Assembly (NCBI RefSeq): GCF_041296385.1
Contig: NC_091013.1
Coordinates: 13,114,001-13,178,000 of the forward strand
Origin: Aphelocoma coerulescens
Taxonomy: Eukaryota > Chordata > Aves > Passeriformes > Corvidae
Direction: 5' to 3'
DNA: 64,000 bases
Shown: one piece after another, positions 62,201 through 64,000 of the stretch
Layout: every line of letters starts with the position of its first letter
Position numbering within the stretch: the stretch's first letter is position 1
Program-made: the position numbers and the translations under genes
The notes under the pieces: model-generated
Told to the model about the DNA's origin: nothing
What the model saw: the letters and a program-made list of their open reading frames with translations, nothing else
Databases searched by the model: none

Positions 62201-64000
62201 TATGTATTGGCCAAGATAGCAATGTGTCACCTTTTGAGAAAAAAAAGTCTTTTTCACATACCAGTTTGTCCTGTTTCTTCCAAAAGAATAATGAAATGGG
62301 AAACAAAAAGAGAATACTATTAAAGGAAAGGAGCCCTGTTCTGTGAATGCCTTTTACTTGGCCATGTTGGAGAAAGGGGTGGCAGTATTTTTAAAGATTG
62401 ATCATCATCTCCTTCCCCCTACTTAAAGGACACAGCCTTCATTAAAATGTTTGACTTACCTGCCATGGGACACCTATTTCTCATTTCAAATATTGCTGTT
62501 CAAGCCAGTTGCTGGTTCTAACAACAAGTTTCTGTTGACAAACAATATAAAGTGTGGCACCTCTGTGTAACTGAGTCAATGTTCAACACAGAAATACTCC
62601 TCCACAGAATCACAAGACAGACTTAAAATTAAAATAACATCCAAAGGAAATTGTAGGTGAAAAACAACAGGAGATAGACTGAAAATTGGAAATTATGGAA
62701 AAATAAAGGTGAGTTGTTAGAGCTATTTTTTCCCCAATAAATATTATTATCTCTCTAAATGTATGTCACCCATGCGTTTATCTACATTTCTGTTTGTCTA
62801 TCATTTACCTGTTTTCCACCTGCCTGAAAGTAACCACCTATTTAGAAAAGCAAGTTAAATTGTCTTCCTCAGTGAAGGGAGGGGAGAGAGATAAAAAGGA
62901 GAACAGAAAATTATGAAAAATCTTGGTGTAATCTGAATAGCAATGAAGTAAAAGCAACTCCTTGATGTGCCTATGAATCCTGTAAATGAAGTGGCCCTTG
63001 AATTAAATTAATTTAAAATCTGGCAAATATTACTCGGCATGTTTGTCAATGTGCTGTATAATTATTAATTTGTTCATTGAGGCAACTATATAAATAAATA
63101 GAAAGCAGAATGCCATGATTAAACTAACATTAGAAATCCAGGGTCAAGGAGCCCTGTTATACAGGGATCTAAATAGCTTTCCCAGGTCCTATTTTTACAT
63201 CTCCATACAGATCTGCAGGTCTGTAACTGCGAATTAATTGGCACACATTTAGATGCCAACAGAGCTTTTGTATTCTCAGTGCACATTTTGTCTTCTCAGA
63301 GTGAGATGTTAGTAATGGAGGTTTTAATATTACCCCTAGGGGAGCACCAGAAAATCTTAACAATTTCCTTCACTAGAGTATTTTCATTAGAGCTAAATGC
63401 TGTGCAATTTACATTTGAAATCAGGTGTAGGGTAAGTATAATGTGACAAGACATGTTGCAATGTTAGGGGTTTTTTGTTCAAATGTTCCTTATTTACTGC
63501 AATATACCCTCAAAAGATAAGCATGCAATTAAAATAAATATCTTGATTTTTAACCACTCCTAATTGAACGGTTATTGGAATAATAGAAGCAAAAAATAGA
63601 ATCAGGTTTAAAAGGACCCAAAGCACAAGATTAAAATATTACTCTATTTAAACAAGAATGGTTCAGGCAAAATAGGTTCTGCGGAACAGAAATTAGTTCA
63701 TCATAAGTAAATCAGACCAAACCCCTTCCTTTGTAGAATTAATTCAACCTCGTGGTGCTTAAAATGCCAAGAACTCTGCTTAACTCACAGGAAAAAACCA
63801 AAAAATCCTACATTTTTCAACATCAAAAAAAAACCAAAACTGGATTGGTATTTAAAAAAATAAAATTTATTCATTAATAAGGGCCTAATGTAGTAAAGAG
63901 CTAGAGAACCAGTGACAAAAGAGGACTGACAAGTAGCTGAGTCTGAATTTCGGTAGCTGGTCTAGTATGAAATTCTACTCTGCCAGTGCCTGCATCTCAG
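59277..64000. other. AT-rich non-coding stretch
   Basis: No gene recognised. It holds the octamer tandem repeat at 61175-61218. Parts at about 59840-59940 and 62990-63100 are very AT-rich with several ATTATTGGAA or TTAATTTAAA motifs and could be regulatory DNA, but I have no means to test conservation. The 82-codon frame at 61700-61948 matches nothing I know. Confidence 0.5.
61175..61218 (+). repeat. Octamer tandem repeat (CAAATATC)5
   Basis: Five perfect copies of CAAATATC (61175-61214) and a partial sixth. The repeat gives a Tyr/Leu/Ile/Trp pattern in minus-strand frames, which is an artefact. Confidence 0.95.

Noticed and set aside
1..64000. Bacterial-type features such as CRISPR arrays, operons, insertion sequences or phage genes
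   Set aside because: Repeat types, codon-poor frames and CR1/ERV content show vertebrate nuclear DNA.

Overview
This is a nuclear DNA window from a bird, most likely a passerine (songbird). The evidence is the repeat content. There are four pieces of CR1, the avian LINE; three keep the typical 3' tail built from repeats of ATTCTATG, and the fourth has a diverged 3' end. There are also several avian-type endogenous retrovirus (ERV) LTRs, including the well-known bird ERVL LTR type. The rest is AT-rich, open-frame-poor sequence. I recognise no host protein-coding exon and no complete RNA gene. The long stretches without coding signal fit a large intron or a gene desert. This is inference, since no flanking gene is visible.

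The window is organised by its mobile elements. From 9.4 to 21.4 kb there are five solo LTRs: 9440-10068 (+, ends tentative), 12342-12937 (-), 13838-14518 (+), 17149-17812 (+) and 20711-21365 (-). Four of these have perfect target-site duplications (TSDs) of 5 or 6 bp that I could read directly. The copies at 13838 and 20711 belong to one family and lie in opposite orientations about 6.2 kb apart. At 40.5-42.1 kb an ERVL-type LTR is split by a second LTR of 959 bp, and each has its own perfect TSD, so the order of insertion is readable. CR1 fragments lie at 43.2-43.65 kb (+), 49.3-50.4 kb (-, with part of the reverse transcriptase), 55.07-55.36 kb (-) and 57.8-58.07 kb (+, internally deleted). 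A 192-bp purine tract, (GGGAA)29 followed by (GGGGAA)7, lies at 59.1 kb. A short octamer tandem repeat lies at 61.2 kb.

Outside the repeats, the most notable spots are a small CpG-dense patch at 15.06-15.24 kb followed by a consensus splice donor, and a tRNA-3'-end-like sequence with an encoded CCA at 14.84-14.87 kb. The second could be an ERV primer-binding site on the minus strand or a tRNA-derived fragment. I found no operon, CRISPR array, phage or gene cluster, and no undescribed biological system that I can support. The real interest is the LTR insertion record and a few candidate regulatory or exonic spots.
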